Shown in pieces: positions 6,065 through 6,581 of a stretch of DNA of 6,581 nucleotides. The DNA is from Spirochaetaceae bacterium (GTDB taxonomy: Bacteria; Spirochaetota; Spirochaetia; Treponematales; Breznakiellaceae). The notes under the pieces are model-generated. The model searched no databases. It saw only the letters and a program-made list of their open reading frames with translations, and was not told where the DNA came from. The DNA lies in the NCBI GenBank assembly GCA_031280115.1, contig JAITHF010000145.1:1-6581 (forward strand), read 5' to 3'. The position numbers were made by a program, and so were the translations under genes. The stretch's first letter is position 1, and each line of letters begins with the position of its first letter.

Positions 6065-6265
6065 GCAGCCGAAGGCTGTTTCACCCCCTGCGGGGGATTC
6101 ACGTGCTTCTCGCGGCGATAGGGTCTGCGGGTTTAGTCACAACCCTGAAGCGGCGCCTCAGCGGACTTCGCAGACGAAAGGGCGCGAGGCAGGAAGCCTT
6201 TGGCTGGGGGTTTGGGGGAACTGGTTCCCCCAAAAACTCTTAAAAGAAGCGCGAAGCGCAGCGCT
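6065..6265 (+). repeat. Dispersed intergenic repeat, copy B
   Basis: It starts with a GCAGCCGAAGGCTG hairpin. The CCCCCTGCGGGGG hairpin (6084-6096) and ATTCACGTGCTTC follow. The conserved core (6136-6218) matches copy A at 75 of 83 positions by hand count. A GGGGGAAC-TG-GTTCCCCC hairpin (6214-6231) and a decayed AAGCGCGAAGCGC end complete it. It therefore combines hairpins that A and C carry separately. A long plus-strand frame across it (starting with a TTG at 5877) lacks a ribosome site and is not a gene. Confidence 0.8.
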
Positions 6266-6355
6266 CATACCAAAAAAACATAAAGCCCCGCAGCCTGCGG
6301 CGGCTCGGAAACCCCCATTCGGCTAGGCCAGCCGCTGCGCTCCTTAAACTGCCGC

Positions 6356-6383
6356 TTTACAAAGTCCGCAAATCCTATAGAAT
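6356..6383 (+). promoter_or_regulatory. Candidate promoter of the methyltransferase gene
   Basis: TTTACA (6356-6361) and TAGAAT (6378-6383) are 16 bases apart, each with five of six consensus matches. Transcription would begin near 6390, essentially at the ATG at 6391, so the message could be leaderless. The region before the ATG has only GGG as a possible Shine-Dalgarno sequence. Confidence 0.45.
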
Positions 6384-6390
6384 GGGTTTT

Positions 6391-6581
6391 ATGGATATAC
6401 TGGCAGCTAAGCCTGTCTCAAAACCTCGTGTTTCAGTGAGATATAAGCCTCCAGCTTCGGCTCCCGTGGATTTAAATGGGATTTTTTTGATGATATGTAT
6501 GAAAATACGGATTATTTGACCAAACAAATTATTACATATATAGGGAACAAACGTTCCCTTTTAGATTTTATCACAAAAGGA
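6391..6581 (+). CDS. D12-class adenine-specific DNA methyltransferase, N-terminal part, frameshifted at a T7 run (partial at right edge)
   Basis: Enzymes of this class transfer a methyl group from S-adenosylmethionine to adenine N6 in DNA, often within restriction-modification systems. From the ATG at 6391 the frame reads MDILAAKPVSKPRVSV... to ...DLNGIF (about 32 residues). It then enters seven T (6482-6488) and would stop at the TGA at 6517-6519. In the -1 frame the sequence continues DDMYENTDYLTKQII and then TYIGNKRSLLDFI. The YIGNK-R-LL-FI segment is the hallmark N-terminal SAM-binding region (motif I) of D12 enzymes. One extra T, or a -1 slip on T TTT TTG, restores IFFDDM (or IFLDDM). 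An alternative start at the ATG 6495 has no Shine-Dalgarno sequence. The catalytic motif lies outside the window, and no restriction enzyme gene is visible. An in-frame ATG at 6382 is a second start option. The family call is good; whether the gene is broken, switchable or affected by a sequence error is open. Confidence 0.7.

Noticed and set aside
5877..6326. 149-aa plus-strand frame; its segment GVWGNWFPQ also appears in the minus frame at 3791-3528
   Set aside because: The shared peptide is explained by the shared DNA repeat (copies B and C). The frame begins with TTG, has no ribosome site and crosses low-complexity T-runs.

Overview
The window looks like a piece of spirochaete chromosome, most likely a Treponema-type host-gut species. 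This is inference. It rests on the wording of the chemotaxis-receptor tail, which resembles treponemal methyl-accepting proteins, on the style of the GyrA and of the lipoprotein, and on GC-rich DNA with many dispersed intergenic repeats. No database search was possible.

Layout from left to right. (1) 1-450, plus strand: the C-terminal end of a methyl-accepting chemotaxis protein, closed by an intrinsic terminator. (2) 642-3080, minus strand: a complete gyrA with a GTG start, a good Shine-Dalgarno sequence and a strong sigma70-type promoter. It converges on the chemotaxis gene. (3) 3153-3965: no credible gene. This is a repeat-rich island holding a mosaic dispersed repeat (copy A, plus), a 62-bp tandem duplication, an array of seven 21-bp hairpin units, a second dispersed repeat copy (C, minus) and the terminator of the next gene. 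(4) 3966-5399, minus strand: a 477-aa surface lipoprotein of unknown function, preceded by a structured, terminator-like leader. (5) 5400-6390: another long stretch without a convincing gene, with the leader, a low-complexity T-rich zone and dispersed repeat copy B. (6) 6391-6581, plus strand: the start of a D12-class adenine DNA methyltransferase. Its reading frame is broken at a run of seven T, and the gene runs off the right edge.

The genes do not form one pathway. There is a motility/chemotaxis receptor, a core topoisomerase, an exported lipoprotein and a DNA-modification enzyme, each apparently with its own signals. The unusual content is the non-coding DNA. The same small hairpins (CCCCCTGCGGGGG; GCAGCC-GAA-GGCTG; GGGGGAAC-TG-GTTCCCCC; GGCGC-GNRA-GCGCC) recur in different combinations between genes. 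The 21-bp array keeps a stem with a four-base loop although the stem sequence changes from unit to unit. The most testable biological idea is on/off control of the methyltransferase through the T7 tract.
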